Below are positions 35,029-43,854 of a DNA stretch of 64,000 nt, one piece after another. The translations under genes were made by a program, and so were the position numbers. The stretch is taken from the NCBI GenBank assembly GCA_038889235.1, contig JAWAHN010000001.1:248001-312000 (forward strand), in the 5' to 3' direction. The stretch is from Candidatus Jordarchaeales archaeon (GTDB lineage: Archaea > Asgardarchaeota > Jordiarchaeia > Jordiarchaeales > Freyrarchaeaceae). The first letter of the stretch is position 1. Each line of letters begins with the position of its first letter. Under the pieces are notes generated by a model. That model was not told where the DNA came from. It made no database searches and was given only the letters and a program-made list of their open reading frames with translations.

Positions 35029-35784
35029 ATGAGTAAGGGTGGGAAAGGACCGAACATCACCGCCCGGATTTACGGTATCCTAGTGGGTTCAGGTTTAATA
35101 GCATTCCCAATAGTCCTCGCTTTTTGCTACGCTGTTCACACCTTTTTCCCCGGTCTGCCCATTTACGTCTGGGCCGCTCTGACGCCACTGATATATGTGG
35201 TTGCTAAGTGGGTGTTCAACTTCGCTGCTCTAGGTTTAATTAGGGCTTCCCTTAGACCAGTTGAGGAAGGGTACTACGAGATGGACCCGTCGAATCCAAA
35301 CGTTGGGAACTGGATGCTCAACGCGTCGCTGACATCGCTGGGACGCTACTTGGTAGGCTTCCTCCCCCTCGGTCAACCCGGGCTCGCAAGCCATGTTCTC
35401 AAGATAATCGGGGCTAAGATGGGGCGTAATGCAATAGCCTCGTCGATCATAGACCCGCCGCTCGTGGAGATGGGTGAGGGGTCTGTTGCAGGCGGCGGCT
35501 CAATAATTTCGGGGCACGCCCTCGATGGCAAGAAGATCTACGTTGGAAGGGTGAAGATAGGGAAAAATGTGCTAATAGGCGGGAACACCATAGTTCTTCC
35601 TGGCGTTGAGATAGGGGATGGAGCTGTCATTGCAGCAATGTCACTTATTCCGAAAAGAACGAAGATACCGCCGAGGACTGTTTGGATGGGGATACCGGCG
35701 AGGCAGGTGGGTTATGTGGACGACGAAGGAAACATAGTGATAGAACGAAAAGAGGGAGAAGGTAGCGTTAGCGGACACCTCTAG
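35029..35784 (+). CDS. Membrane-anchored hexapeptide-repeat acyltransferase-like protein
   Basis: A 251-aa protein with two N-terminal membrane helices (IYGILVGSGLIAFPIVLAFC and LPIYVWAALTPLIYVVAKWV) and a left-handed beta-helix C-terminal half. The hexapeptide rungs read as VKIGKN, VLIGGN, TIVLPG, VEIGDG and AVIAAM, closing with WMGIPARQVG, the usual cap of acetyltransferases such as those for sugars or polyprenol-linked glycans. The N-terminal anchor suggests action on a membrane-bound glycan or lipid. It starts at ATG 35029 behind GAGAGGAGGGTGG. Confidence 0.78.
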   Translation: MSKGGKGPNITARIYGILVGSGLIAFPIVLAFCYAVHTFFPGLPIYVWAALTPLIYVVAKWVFNFAALGLIRASLRPVEEGYYEMDPSNPNVGNWMLNASLTSLGRYLVGFLPLGQPGLASHVLKIIGAKMGRNAIASSIIDPPLVEMGEGSVAGGGSIISGHALDGKKIYVGRVKIGKNVLIGGNTIVLPGVEIGDGAVIAAMSLIPKRTKIPPRTVWMGIPARQVGYVDDEGNIVIERKEGEGSVSGHL

Positions 35785-35895
35785 ATAAGAAATACTTGGT
35801 AAAATAGGGTTCTTTTTATTTAAAACGTTCTCTCGTCCTCAAGTGGTAAGATTGCTTTATATTTTCCGACAACTTATAATTTTCTGGTGGCATAA

Positions 35896-36135
35896 ATGTT
35901 AGAAGAAATGGTGAGAGTTGGGAAGAAGAACGTCATAGTTATACCTTCCAACATTAGGAAGAAAGTTGGGATTCAGGAGGGGGATCTACTTAGGATTCGT
36001 GTTGAAGGCGAAAAGATACTGCTTGAAAAACTCTCAGCGGGGGCTTTCAGTGTCCTCGCCGAGGTTATCGGTGAGCCGTATGAGGAGGAAGTGGATGAAA
36101 AGAGGGCGGAAGAATGGTTGAAAAAGGGGCGATGA
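35896..36135 (+). CDS. vapB: AbrB/SpoVT-type antitoxin (VapB)
   Basis: A 79-aa swapped-hairpin AbrB DNA-binding protein: VRVGKKNVIVIPSNIRKKVGIQEGDLLRIRVEGEKILLEKL is the canonical fold. The acidic C-terminus (EEEVDEKRAEEWLKKGR) is the usual toxin-binding tail. It starts at ATG 35896 behind GGTGG, with CTTTATATTTTCC near 35856-35868 as a probable TATA region. It is followed after 1 nt by a PIN-domain toxin, so this is a type II VapBC pair that is likely autoregulated. Confidence 0.85.
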   Translation: MLEEMVRVGKKNVIVIPSNIRKKVGIQEGDLLRIRVEGEKILLEKLSAGAFSVLAEVIGEPYEEEVDEKRAEEWLKKGR

Positions 36136-36136
36136 A

Positions 36137-36541
36137 ATGCCCGTAGCTGACACCGAGTTTCTTTTCGCCCTAAATCCTAGGGATAAAAAGCATGAGAAAG
36201 CTTTGAAAACACTGTCCATAAAGGATCTAAAGGTTCCAGACACGGCGCTCTTAGAGTTTCAGGCTGTTTTGAGAGCTAGGGGTAGAACAGCTGCAGATGT
36301 GGCGAAGGCTATGGTTGCACTTAAGCAGATATTTGGTAGAAAGATTAAGGAGGCCTCAACGATAAGTACAAGTTTGCTCATTGTGCAAGCCGAGATCGAG
36401 GAGAAATACGGGTTAAGCTACTTTGACAGCTTGATAGCTGCTTCTGCTCTAACTCTCGATGGCGTGATAGTATCAGATGACGAAGCATTTGACAAGGTCG
36501 AGGGGCTAAAAAGGGTGCCACTTGGTGGAGGCGAAATTTAA
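36137..36541 (+). CDS. vapC: PIN-domain ribonuclease toxin (VapC)
   Basis: A 134-aa PIN-domain protein, an Mg2+-dependent RNase. The expected acidic residues are seen: Asp 5 (ADTEFLFAL), the mid-protein Glu in DTALLEFQAV, Asp in LSYFDSLIAASAL and a final Asp in IVSDDEAFD. All four are present, so the toxin should be active. It starts at ATG 36137, one nucleotide after the VapB stop, and is presumably neutralised by that antitoxin. Confidence 0.85.
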   Translation: MPVADTEFLFALNPRDKKHEKALKTLSIKDLKVPDTALLEFQAVLRARGRTAADVAKAMVALKQIFGRKIKEASTISTSLLIVQAEIEEKYGLSYFDSLIAASALTLDGVIVSDDEAFDKVEGLKRVPLGGGEI

Positions 36542-36592
36542 AAAGGGATTTAGTTGCCCACCGTAGCCGCGGTCTCTTTGCTACAAGCATCT

Positions 36593-37285
36593 TCACTCTT
36601 TTTCACCTAGTATTTTGAATATCTCTGTTAGCGTTGAAATTTCGTAGTCTGGGATTTCTTCCGACGTTCTTGGGGTCTCCGAACGGTGTACCCCTCTCTT
36701 CACGCGGACTGTCATCAGTCCGGCAGCTTTCGCTTGCGCTATCTCCTCCGAGAGGGAGCAGCCCACGAACATGGCGTCTTTGGGGGAGACGTTTAGCGTC
36801 TTAAAAGCTTCTTCGAAAACACGTGACTCAAGCTTTTCGCAACCAACTTCCCTAGCTATGACCACTTGGTGGAATATGTGCTGCAGCCCTAGGCGTATGA
36901 GCTTTTCCCACTGCTTGACCGGGTTTCCGGCTGATACGACACCTATTTTATAGCCCCGCTCCCTCAGCTTTATAAGGGTTGGAACCGTCTCCGGGTGAGG
37001 TTTCAGGTAGGCGAACTTAGTGTCATGGTAGGCGGCAACCGCCGCGGCTATGATCCTGGCGTTAACCTTTAATCCGAGACGCTCAAGGGTCCTATCAAAG
37101 TGCCTGTCATAGTCCTCTCCGTACTCAGCTACGACAACCTTTAAAGTGTTAAACGTAGTTTCAGGATCCACGGGAAGTCCCGCCTCTATCATCGCTCTCA
37201 CAGCGTTCATCCTTGCAAGGTACTTCTGAAGGGACGCATCGTAAAGCGTGTCATCTATGCCAAACAAAATACATTTAACAATCAT
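36593..37285 (-). CDS. HAD-like protein with altered catalytic residues
   Basis: A 230-aa HAD superfamily protein. Motif I, normally F-D-x-D-x-T, reads FGIDDT, so the nucleophilic Asp (residue 9) is Gly. Motif IV, normally VGDSLxxDI, reads VGCSLSEEI. Motif II (VVSAGN) and the motif III Lys (CEKLES) remain. The fold is therefore conserved, but phosphatase activity is doubtful. ATG 37285 follows GGGTGAATATTC, with the site overlapping the end of the SIS gene, so the two are coupled. It is the third gene of a PaaK-SIS-HAD operon. Confidence 0.8.
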   Translation of the reverse strand: MIVKCILFGIDDTLYDASLQKYLARMNAVRAMIEAGLPVDPETTFNTLKVVVAEYGEDYDRHFDRTLERLGLKVNARIIAAAVAAYHDTKFAYLKPHPETVPTLIKLRERGYKIGVVSAGNPVKQWEKLIRLGLQHIFHQVVIAREVGCEKLESRVFEEAFKTLNVSPKDAMFVGCSLSEEIAQAKAAGLMTVRVKRGVHRSETPRTSEEIPDYEISTLTEIFKILGEKE

Positions 37286-37291
37286 GAATAT

Positions 37292-38311
37292 TCACCCGCC
37301 TAGATCGGCCTTCTTCAATTTTGAAATGTAGCAAGAGAAAAACTGCAAGGGTATGATGAAAAGCACAGGGGAGAGGAGGGGGTCGTTGGCTGGGACGAGT
37401 AACTGGTTGTCGAAGCCACTTTCCCAATCGGCTACCACGATTACCTTGGAGCCGAGCTTCTCAAAACGGCTGGCTGCCTCTATGTAGACTTCAGCTTGCT
37501 TTCTAGGTGGAAGAAGCATTATCACTGCTGTCTTCTCGTCGACAGGTTGAACTGGCTCGTGTAGAAAGGCGCTTGCGGAGAGGCCCTCAGCCGGCAAATT
37601 TGCAACTTCTTCAAGTTTTAGGGCCGCTTCAAGAGCCGTGGCATAGTTTGCCCCCGACCCCAGGATTAGGAAAAGCTCGGCTTCACGGCACTCCTCAGCA
37701 ACGCTTTTAGCCTGCTCCTGCGAGAGAGCGACAGTTTTTCTCACACTTTCCGGCAGATCATAGAGAAGTGGCTTGAACGCCGCCGCCTCCTTGCACCCTT
37801 TAACCTCGCCTAGAAACGCTGCAAGTAAGTATAGTGCCGCAAGCTGGGAGACATAGCTTTTCGTCGCCACACCAGACTTCTCGTCCCCAGCCCTAGTGAG
37901 TATGAAGAAGTGAGATAGACGGGCAAGGCTGCTCTCGCCATTATTCGTGAGAGCCAGCACTGTGGCGCCGCGACTTTTGGCATATTTTGCCGCGTTCAAA
38001 GTGTCCAGTGTTTCCCCCGAGCGGGAAACCGCTACAACCATCGTACCTGCGCCTTTCATGGAAGTCCAGTGAGTGAACTCCGACGCGGGTATTGATGAGG
38101 AAAGAGTGGACGAAAGACGACTTAGAGCGTACTGCCCCACAATAGACGCGTGATAGCTGGTTCCACTCCCGGTAAGGTAGACGAAACCAGGGGGAGCTAA
38201 GCGTGGAGCGATCTCTCCTAAGAAATTGGACACTGCGTCTATGGTCAACTTAACCGCAACATCTTCTTCTAGTATATCTCTTAGAGCCAGAAACGCCCTG
38301 CGGCCTGGCAA
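37292..38311 (-). CDS. Tandem SIS-domain sugar isomerase (GlmS C-half-like)
   Basis: A 339-aa protein with two SIS domains: VYLTGSGTSYHASIVGQYAL and VVAVSRSGETLDTL in the first, LFLILGSGANYATALEAALKLEEVANLPAEG in the second. This equals the isomerase half of glucosamine-6-phosphate synthase without the glutaminase (Ntn) domain, so it cannot use glutamine itself. An aldose-ketose isomerase or ammonia-dependent deaminase role is likely. It starts at TTG 38311 behind CTTGGAG and lies 15 nt after PaaK and 6 nt before the HAD gene. Confidence 0.82.
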   Translation of the reverse strand: MPGRRAFLALRDILEEDVAVKLTIDAVSNFLGEIAPRLAPPGFVYLTGSGTSYHASIVGQYALSRLSSTLSSSIPASEFTHWTSMKGAGTMVVAVSRSGETLDTLNAAKYAKSRGATVLALTNNGESSLARLSHFFILTRAGDEKSGVATKSYVSQLAALYLLAAFLGEVKGCKEAAAFKPLLYDLPESVRKTVALSQEQAKSVAEECREAELFLILGSGANYATALEAALKLEEVANLPAEGLSASAFLHEPVQPVDEKTAVIMLLPPRKQAEVYIEAASRFEKLGSKVIVVADWESGFDNQLLVPANDPLLSPVLFIIPLQFFSCYISKLKKADLGG

Positions 38312-38326
38312 GTTAGCAACTCCAAG

Positions 38327-39619
38327 TCATGTAGTGAGTTTTTCGCGGTATTTTTCCAGAAAGGATTTCAAAGCCTCATCGTACTCTGTCTGTCCTCTAA
38401 GGTCTATAACCTTCTTCGCCTTCCTCCCTATCTCTGGTATGCCCCCCTTGTCCACACGGTGTACGAACGTCGGCGTGAAGCACACCACCCCACCCAAGCG
38501 CTCAGCTAGGGACGCTAAAATTTCGGGTTTATCTTCATCAGCGTCTATGAACAGGTCTATTCTGTCCGCTCCATTTTCTTCCCTAATCACGAGAAGGTAG
38601 TCGCGCACTCCCTCATGCCTAAAGACGGCCGCATCTATAGCGAATGGACTTGTAAGGGCGCCCTTGATCTTTATTAAGCCGTCAAGCCTGTACTCTGGGG
38701 GAAGAACTCTGCGGGTCACTCTTCCGCAACTACACTTGTCCTCAATTATACAAGAGTAGTCCCTTGAGCGGTAGCGTAAGGCTAGGGTGCCCGTACGCGT
38801 GAGCGTGGTGAAGACAAGCTCACCCTTCTCCCCTTCACCAAGGCGCTCGCCTGTTTCAGGGTCTACGACTTCGACAAACGTGTGATCCTCCGGCCAGTGA
38901 ACACCGTAACGCTCTTCGCACTCCCCTCCACTACCCGCCTCGGTCAACCCGTATCCGACTCTGACTTCAGCCCCCCATATATCCTCTATTCTCTTCCTCT
39001 TCTCTTCGGGTAGGGGTTCGCCGAGCGCATACACTTTTTTTAGGCCAACTTCTTTTGGATCTCCGAAAAGCTCCTCGTAAACATAACCCCACTTGAGGAT
39101 GAACTGAGGTATTCCAATCAAGCCAGTCGGCCTAAAGAAGTTTATAATCCAAGCCTGTTGTTTGGCTGTTGGCTGTTTACCGGCGGGGACCACGACAGCA
39201 CCTATTCTCCTCGCCGCTTCGTGGATGTCTATTCCGGCGAAGAACATGCCGTAAGGGGTAGTGTTCTGCACAACGTCTCCTTTCCTAAAGCCTGCGGTGA
39301 GGAGGTTCCTTGCCTCGAGGGAGATCTGCACCTCCACGTCGTTGTTCGTAAAGCAGACAACGGTTGGCGTGCCCGATGTCCCAGAAGTTGTGTGGAACAC
39401 TGATATGTCGGATGGGTCTCCAACAGCCCCCATGTAGTCGCTTACCAAGTCGACCTTGCTCGAGAAAGGAAGCTTGACGAGGTCTTCCGTGGTTCTTATG
39501 TCAGACGGCTTAAGCCCAGCCTCGTCAAACTTTCTTCTGTAAACTCTAGTGTTGTATGCCAGCTTCACGACTCTTCTAATAAGCTTGTTCTGGTGCTCCT
39601 CGAGCTCACTCCTCGACAT
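38327..39619 (-). CDS. Phenylacetate-CoA ligase family (PaaK) adenylate-forming enzyme
   Basis: A 430-aa AMP-forming ligase of the PaaK family. The phosphate loop TTSGTSGTPTVVCFT is near residue 80, the acyl-adenylate loop YGLTEAGSGGEC near 235, and RYRSRDYSCIIEDKCSCGR near 310 carries the ribose-binding Asp and a likely zinc-binding Cys cluster typical of PaaK. The C-terminal domain (GVRDYLLVI) is complete. I use ATG 39619 behind AAGGAGCC. The acid activated is unknown; archaeal PaaK homologues often act on aryl or branched-chain acids. Confidence 0.85.
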   Translation of the reverse strand: MSRSELEEHQNKLIRRVVKLAYNTRVYRRKFDEAGLKPSDIRTTEDLVKLPFSSKVDLVSDYMGAVGDPSDISVFHTTSGTSGTPTVVCFTNNDVEVQISLEARNLLTAGFRKGDVVQNTTPYGMFFAGIDIHEAARRIGAVVVPAGKQPTAKQQAWIINFFRPTGLIGIPQFILKWGYVYEELFGDPKEVGLKKVYALGEPLPEEKRKRIEDIWGAEVRVGYGLTEAGSGGECEERYGVHWPEDHTFVEVVDPETGERLGEGEKGELVFTTLTRTGTLALRYRSRDYSCIIEDKCSCGRVTRRVLPPEYRLDGLIKIKGALTSPFAIDAAVFRHEGVRDYLLVIREENGADRIDLFIDADEDKPEILASLAERLGGVVCFTPTFVHRVDKGGIPEIGRKAKKVIDLRGQTEYDEALKSFLEKYREKLTT

Positions 39620-39731
39620 TACGGGCTCCTTGACCAAGACAGAACCTCCATTAGAAACGGGGGTGTAAGCAACCTTAAAAATTATTCCAAGAAATTGGAA
39701 GGTAGTGGGTAGTGCGGGAGGCGAAACGCGG

Positions 39732-40459
39732 TTACTTAGTTGCTTTTGCCGCCAATAGTGCTGTGAGGAATGATGCCGCCGTACACACCGAGCCTATCTC
39801 CAGTATCCACGCACGGTGCGACTCAGCGAAACCGTAGTAGAACATGCTAAACAAGCTGGGTTTTAATAGGTCTCTTGGTGAAAAATCTATTCCATGAATA
39901 TTTTTGAGAAAGAAACCCCACTCTGAACCGTAAATGTTTGTGAGCTGATAGTCAACATTAACGCATAACAATTGCACTATTCTAGTTTCCAGCGAGAGTA
40001 TGGACGTTATATTCCACACGGAGACGGACAAGTATACTGTTACAACGAGTACTATCAGGGAGGCTAGAGCTATGTACGGGTTTCTTGAAGCCGCAGTTGC
40101 CACTACCACAGCCGCTGAAAGGAGTAATATACATGCTGCGAACTTAAGAACAAGCTATTCACGACGAAGTCCAGTATCGCGCAGGGAGCACAGAGCTGCA
40201 CTCCATTAACGTAGCTCGCCAATGCTCTAACTCCACTGAAAAAAGCTAAGAAATCAGAGTAGCTTTCCATCGGGTCACGCGTCGCATTAGACAAGAAGTA
40301 GTAGACACTGTGAACGCGCTGGTATGCGAGCAACGAGTAGCCGTCGAGACTAACAACCAAAGATTGGAAAACGATAAATGCTAAAACGAAAAGCGCAACG
40401 GAGCCTAAAATAAAAACGCCCAGACCACCCCGACTATAACGACGGTAACGCTTTCCCAT
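39732..40459 (-). pseudogene. Membrane protein split by a single-base frameshift
   Basis: Two overlapping open frames (40103-40459 and 39732-40109) together describe one membrane protein of about 240 aa. The first part supplies an N-terminal TM helix (GVFILGSVALFVLAFIVF) and an external loop with CAPC. It then runs out of frame at about 40140. The second frame, read from slightly further upstream, gives a perfect TM segment (FAACILLLSAAVVVATAAS) continuing where the first stops. One extra A in the AA of CTTAAGTTC would fuse them. The family is not recognised. It is either a real lesion or a sequence error. Confidence 0.65.
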
Positions 40460-40557
40460 TTACACCACCTGAAAACAGTTTACAAATAAAATAAAATTTA
40501 TTATCAACCTTTTTCTTTTTTCTAATTTATTGAGCCCTTTGTTTCGGAGGTGGTTGT
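40460..40557. promoter_or_regulatory. AT-rich divergent promoter region
   Basis: A 98-nt spacer between the split membrane gene and the epimerase. AATAAAATAAAATTTATTATC near 40485-40505 is very A/T-rich and holds probable TATA elements for both directions. GGAGGTGG at 40546-40553 is the ribosome site of the plus-strand gene. Confidence 0.5.
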
Positions 40558-41592
40558 TTGAGTGGGGAGGTAGCGTTGGTTACTGGGGCTTGCGGTTTTA
40601 ACGGGAGGTACATGGTTGAGTTGCTGTCTAGGAAAGGGTTTCATGTTAGGGCTACTGACGTGAAGGATGATGTTACGGGCGAGGTTAAGGCTGTTGGTGC
40701 TTCTGAGTTCGTGAAGGCAGACTTAACTAGGAGAGATGGACTGGAAGAGCTGGTTAAAGGTGTAGACGTTGTTTTTCATATCGCGGCGCTGTTCGATTAC
40801 TTGGCTCCCATTGAGAAGCTTAGGCTGGTTAACGTTGAGGGGACGAGGAACTTGTTTGACGCGCTGCTTAAAGAGGGAAAGGTGCGAAGGATTATTCTTT
40901 GGAGTTCTGTCGCCGTTTACGGGATAGTTAACGAGAAAAACTATAAGCTTCCTGTGACTGAGGATCAGCCTTTGACTCCAGAGTGCCCTGGGGCCTACGA
41001 TAGGTCGAAGCGGGAACAAGAAGAGCTGGCTTTAAAGTATTGTAAGGAGCATGGGCTGCCTGTTACTGTGATAAGACCAGCACCCATTTACGGTCCGGGC
41101 AACGTCTACGGGGTGTACAACTTGATTTGGTTTGTCGCTAAGGGGGTTTTGCCCTTCCTTCCTGAAAACGCGGCTAAGGTTTCGCTGCCATTAGTCCACG
41201 TGGCTGATGTTTGTGAAGCAGCGTACTTTTTGGCTGAAAAGGAGAATACTGTTGGCGAAGTTTACAACGTTGTCGATGACAACACGCTTAACGCGAAGGA
41301 AAGCTTGGAGCTTATAGCCGCGCTGACTGGAGCACACCCCGTAGAATTTCCTGTCGCACCGTTAAGACTGCTCGCGAAAGTCATCAGGCAGCTGTCCAAG
41401 GTTTCCGGCTTTATGGCTAAGCGTAGGGGGGAAAGGCAGAAGCTTGAACCGGACATGCTGAACTACCTCCTCGGAAACTTTTACTTCTCCAACGAGAAGC
41501 TCAAAAGGGCAGGATATAAGTTTAGGTATCCTGACAGGAGGGTTGGGTTAGCTGAGACTATTTCGTGGTATATTGAAAGAGGGTTGCTTTGA
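40558..41592 (+). CDS. NAD(P)-dependent epimerase/dehydratase (extended SDR)
   Basis: A 344-aa extended SDR. The dinucleotide loop is GACGFNGRY near residue 11, followed by ATDVKDD. The active-site pair appears as WSSVAVYG and YDRSKREQE (Tyr and Lys). RPAPIYGPGNVYG and PLVHVADVCEAAYFL are typical of sterol/3-beta-HSD-like and sugar-nucleotide epimerases. It starts at TTG 40558 behind GGAGGTGG. A small membrane protein follows after 12 nt, suggesting a role in lipid or cell-envelope sugar metabolism. Confidence 0.83.
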   Translation: MSGEVALVTGACGFNGRYMVELLSRKGFHVRATDVKDDVTGEVKAVGASEFVKADLTRRDGLEELVKGVDVVFHIAALFDYLAPIEKLRLVNVEGTRNLFDALLKEGKVRRIILWSSVAVYGIVNEKNYKLPVTEDQPLTPECPGAYDRSKREQEELALKYCKEHGLPVTVIRPAPIYGPGNVYGVYNLIWFVAKGVLPFLPENAAKVSLPLVHVADVCEAAYFLAEKENTVGEVYNVVDDNTLNAKESLELIAALTGAHPVEFPVAPLRLLAKVIRQLSKVSGFMAKRRGERQKLEPDMLNYLLGNFYFSNEKLKRAGYKFRYPDRRVGLAETISWYIERGLL

Positions 41593-41604
41593 GAGGTGAG
41601 AGGT

Positions 41605-42069
41605 ATGAGCTTCCTACTAGACGTCTTCCTCCTCCTCGGGATAGGCATCGCGATCTCATGGACTGTTAAGCGTAAGAGGTTCAACCACTTAAGGAAAACC
41701 CTGACACTACTGCTATCAGTGGTAACCATAGTGATCTTTTACTCTGTGGCGATATCGCTGTACGTGAACAACATATACTTCCCACCGTACTGGATGATGA
41801 TGAACTTCGTCTGGTCTCTCCCCCTGCCAGTCTTCTCGTTCATGGGGCGAGACTTTATGATCAATAGCGGAGTGCTCTGGATAACGACACCGAACCCGTT
41901 AGACCTACCTGCAAGCGTTTTCGGAGTATTCATAACGGACCCGGTAAGTTTAACAATAGCCATAGTACTCTTCGCCCTCTATCCGTTCTGGCTCTACCTT
42001 GGAATATTGCTCGGCAGATTTCTATTCGGCTCTAGGCCCGAAGAAAAGGGCATGTTGGGAGCCTTTTAG
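41605..42069 (+). CDS. Small integral membrane protein
   Basis: A 154-aa protein with about four membrane helices: FLLDVFLLLGIGIAISWTV, TLLLSVVTIVIFYSVAISLYV, a weaker central one (MMMNFVWSLPLPVFSF) and a C-terminal VSLTIAIVLFALYPFWLYLGILLG. No family is recognised. I use ATG 41605 after GAGAGGTGAGAGG. It lies 12 nt downstream of the epimerase and is probably expressed with it. Confidence 0.65.
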   Translation: MSFLLDVFLLLGIGIAISWTVKRKRFNHLRKTLTLLLSVVTIVIFYSVAISLYVNNIYFPPYWMMMNFVWSLPLPVFSFMGRDFMINSGVLWITTPNPLDLPASVFGVFITDPVSLTIAIVLFALYPFWLYLGILLGRFLFGSRPEEKGMLGAF

Positions 42070-42151
42070 AGGAATTGAACACAACGGACAAGGAAAACTT
42101 ACACTTCTTTCTCCTCTTTTCTCATTCGTTTCTAAGCTCTGCGGAGGTAGG

Positions 42152-42168
42152 CTTAAGTTTATATAAAC
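42152..42168 (+). promoter_or_regulatory. TATA-box promoter of the LeuD-like gene
   Basis: CTTAAGTTTATATAAAC holds a strong archaeal TATA box (TTTATATA at 42158-42165), about 44-51 nt upstream of the ATG at 42209. This predicts transcription starting some 25 nt downstream, near 42190. Confidence 0.6.
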
Positions 42169-42208
42169 GATTGATGGGTTTGTTGTTTCACTAGGCAGGT
42201 GGCGAGTG

Positions 42209-42712
42209 ATGAAGGTTCGCGGTAAGGTTTGGAAGTTTGGCGACAACATCGATACTGACGTAGTGATTCCTGGAAGGTATCTAACTCTCCGAGACCCTGA
42301 CGAGATGGCTTCCCACGCTATGGAGGTCATTAGGCCGGAGTTTGCCAAAATGGTGAAGCCGGGTGACATTATAGTTGCGGGAAGGAATTTTGGGTGTGGT
42401 TCCAGCAGGGAGGAGGCGGCGTTCGTCCTCAAGCGCCTTGGCGTTGGCGCAGTAGTCGCAGAGTCTTTCGCGAGAATATTCTTTAGGAACGCGATAAACC
42501 TTGGGCTTCCCGTGGTTGAATGTAAGGGTGTTTCTGAAGCTGTGAATGAAGGGGACGAGGTTGAGGTGGATCTTGAAAAAGGTGTTCTTAGAAACGTGAC
42601 AAGGAACGTTGAGCTAAGCTGCACGGTTCTACCGGAGTTCTTAATGGAGTTCATAAAGAGCGGGGGGGCTATAGAGGCATTGAAAAAGAAACTTAAGGCT
42701 CAGACTAAGTGA
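42209..42712 (+). CDS. leuD: Isopropylmalate/homoaconitate dehydratase small subunit
   Basis: A 167-aa swivelling small subunit of an aconitase-family hydro-lyase. It begins VRGKVWKFGDNIDTDVVIPGRYL, the family N-terminus, and carries GRNFGCGSSREEA near residue 68. The substrate loop reads YLTLRD, which does not let me separate isopropylmalate (leucine) from homoaconitate/citramalate branches. The large catalytic subunit is not in this window. ATG 42209 follows GGTGGCG. TATA box at 42158-42165. Confidence 0.82.
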   Translation: MKVRGKVWKFGDNIDTDVVIPGRYLTLRDPDEMASHAMEVIRPEFAKMVKPGDIIVAGRNFGCGSSREEAAFVLKRLGVGAVVAESFARIFFRNAINLGLPVVECKGVSEAVNEGDEVEVDLEKGVLRNVTRNVELSCTVLPEFLMEFIKSGGAIEALKKKLKAQTK

Positions 42713-42756
42713 GAAATAGGAGGAAAGGAGCGGAGAAGCGCCGTGCGGTGAGAAAG

Positions 42757-43194
42757 CTACTTTTGCCGCGTTTTTATTTCTAGGTTTACCGGTATTCCCC
42801 GCTCCACGGACTTGGTGACTATGCAATAGTTTCTGAATATCGAGAGACACTGCTCGGCTTTCTTAGCTGTTTCGCTGTCGAGTTCCACGATTAGCTCAAC
42901 GTCTACGTTCTTAACTCTAAGGTACCCGTTTTCCCTTACAACGACAACCTTAGACTTCACGGAAACATCGTAAGGGGAGAGCTTCGCCTTTTTGAAGCAG
43001 AACATTAATGCCGCTGATAAGCAACCGCCAATTGATGCTGCCAGAAGGTCGAGAGGGCTAAACCCGGACGCGTCGCCGCCTATTTCCCGGGGCTCGTCCA
43101 TTATTAGAGGTGGAAATCCATCTATTTTAGCTTCGAAGCTGAGTTTCTCACGCCACTTCAATTCTGCTTCAGCCACAAGAACGGGTTCACTCAT
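42757..43194 (-). CDS. OsmC/Ohr family protein
   Basis: A 145-aa OsmC-like thiol protein. The two conserved cysteines are in ASIGGCLSAALMF near residue 60 and NYCIVTKSV near residue 125. The DEPREIGGDASGFSPLDLLAAS start block is typical. In bacteria the family reduces organic peroxides; archaeal roles are less clear. It is a paralogue of the protein at 56021-56446. It starts at ATG 43194. Confidence 0.83.
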   Translation of the reverse strand: MSEPVLVAEAELKWREKLSFEAKIDGFPPLIMDEPREIGGDASGFSPLDLLAASIGGCLSAALMFCFKKAKLSPYDVSVKSKVVVVRENGYLRVKNVDVELIVELDSETAKKAEQCLSIFRNYCIVTKSVERGIPVNLEIKTRQK

Positions 43195-43854
43195 TAATCC
43201 ACCCCTCTGACACGAAAGAAAACACTAGGTGGAGCTAGCGGCTTTTCTAAGCCTAGAAAACGCATATAACTCTTTTGCCAGCGGTGTTCCAATGTGAAAG
43301 CCGCCTGCTTTCAGGCACTACATGAAGTAACAAATAGGAAGACTTCAACTGAGTGCAGGCAAGAGGTTCAACTACCGAGTTGAGGACATTAACCCGCCGA
43401 AAGCCGCAACGGCTACACTTACCATCTGAAAATTTTCTTTTCAATAGATCCCTCTTCGTGGCTTAAAACGGCCGATAATTTATTTATAAATTTAAGTGTT
43501 TATTGTTGTCTCAAGCGTTTCACTTTGAATCATTGTGGCTGCAGGGGAATTGGCGCCCGGTAATGTAATTGTCTACGTGTTATTTTATTCCTTCCTTCAC
43601 ACTTCTCGTTAATGTGAGGCCCTCTTCTCTCAAATGACTCGTTTTTACTGCTGGCTTTTTCTCTTCTCGAGCCTAACGTCAATACCGTGAGGCGATCTGG
43701 CAAAAACGACGTTAATTTTTTGAAGAAGGTTGAGCGATTAAAGTTACACGGGGAAAGTTTTCCCCTTATTTTAAGTGAACTTTTCCGCGGACCTAAAAAA
43801 CCAAAAAGTTTTTTGGGTTCTCTGAGCCTCTTCGTGAGAGAGGGGTGGTTTATT
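43195..43854. other. Non-coding stretch with three short hairpins
   Basis: About 660 nt between OsmC and the nitroreductase. Three perfect short hairpins cluster here: GCCTG/CAGGC at 43303-43316, TCAACT/AGTTGA at 43368-43383 and AGCCG/CGGCT at 43402-43414. A small open frame on the minus strand over this segment does not look like protein. The AT-rich block GATAATTTATTTATAAATTTAAG near 43475-43497 may be a promoter. The segment could encode a small RNA, but I see no family hallmark. Confidence 0.35.

Noticed and set aside
43253-43444. Small minus-strand frame with CSRCGF
   Set aside because: Composition is not protein-like, no start site is visible, and the same segment is full of short hairpins.
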